NCBI GenBank assembly: GCA_018806915.1
Contig: JAGKQI010000096.1
Location: 1,984,001 to 2,048,000, forward strand
From: Phytophthora colocasiae
Taxonomy: Eukaryota > Oomycota > Peronosporomycetes > Peronosporales > Peronosporaceae
Direction of reading: 5' to 3'
DNA length: 64,000 nucleotides
Every line of letters begins with the position of its first letter. The stretch's first letter is position 1. The position numbers and the translations under genes are program-made. The notes below the pieces were generated by a model. The model was not told the DNA's origin. It ran no database searches and worked only from the letters and a program-made list of their open reading frames with translations. Below, piece after piece: positions 63,605 to 64,000 of the stretch.

Positions 63605-64000
63605 CTAGATAGGGTAAAACTGGCCAATGTATTATCCAGAATTAACCTCTATGCTAGATCTCTTCTCCTTACCTTCTTGGTGCTGGTGGGCCAATGTAAT
63701 TCCCGGTTCCAGTCTTGGACGAAGGCACTCGTGAGGTCCAGAGCAAATTCTATTCTGTTTATGATTATTCCTATGTCTATTAGTCCCATCCTCATCCGCT
63801 ATCCTACGATCACCTGACATCCGGCTACACAGCTGCCCCTCCGATCTTCGATCTCGATCTCACCTAACCCCTGATCGCGATCTCGATCTCACCTAACCCC
63901 TGATCGCGATCTCGATCTACCGATCTGTCGATCTGCCGATCTGTCGATCTGTCGATCTGCCGATCTGTCGATCTGCCGATCTGCCGATCTGTCGATCTGT
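63605..64000 (-). repeat. Dispersed repeat, copy B part 2, ending in a GATCTG satellite
   Basis: Continues copy B beyond hAT element 2, matching 51860-52170 in reverse. From about 63850 it contains duplicated gatctcacctaacccctgatcgc units and from 63917 to the edge an 8-bp tandem (cgatctgt/cgatctgc)n. Confidence 0.75.

Overview
The window reads as a piece of an oomycete nuclear genome, most likely Phytophthora. The evidence is a secreted RxLR-type effector, an elicitin-like protein with a Thr/Ala/Pro stalk, short 40-140 base introns with GT..AG ends, a protein-only RNase P, and fragments of the TM-LRR protein family I know from this genus. Species cannot be named from the sequence. Exon joins were derived by hand from splice signals and frame arithmetic, so boundaries are inferences unless stated otherwise.

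Layout. 1-16,100 is a gene-dense host block: an ARM-repeat/polycystin-like channel running off the left edge, a putatively N-myristoylated protein, PRORP, an elicitin-like protein, a PH-like protein with a C-terminal W-P-D-P repeat, and two mitochondrial-type GMC oxidoreductases in tandem with an RxLR effector between them. 17,090-27,081 is a 9,992-bp Ty3/Gypsy element with 860-bp LTRs that differ at one base I could find, inserted 152 bp before a CLC gene. 27,234-42,631 is a second host block: two tandem CLC chloride-channel genes, a Gln-rich PDZ protein, TIMELESS/Tof1, an RGS-DENN protein, SDHAF3 and glutamate 5-kinase.

42,700-64,000 is a transposon-rich zone. It holds a TTAA-flanked MITE, foldback elements, two hAT elements with 8-bp target duplications, relics of pogo, Harbinger and hAT transposases, an apparently intact six-exon piggyBac-like transposase, a (CTCA/ACC)n microsatellite, one tRNA-Val(UAC), and two copies of an unnamed repeat.

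The most striking object is the 4.3-kb hAT element at 59,279-63,604. It is bounded by terminal inverted repeats and a perfect CTAGATAG duplication, and the empty target site is visible in the second copy of the repeat at 52,171. Between its ends it carries a hAT transposase on the + strand and, on the - strand, pieces of a host TM-LRR gene and of another multi-exon gene. This looks like capture of host gene fragments by a hAT transposon.
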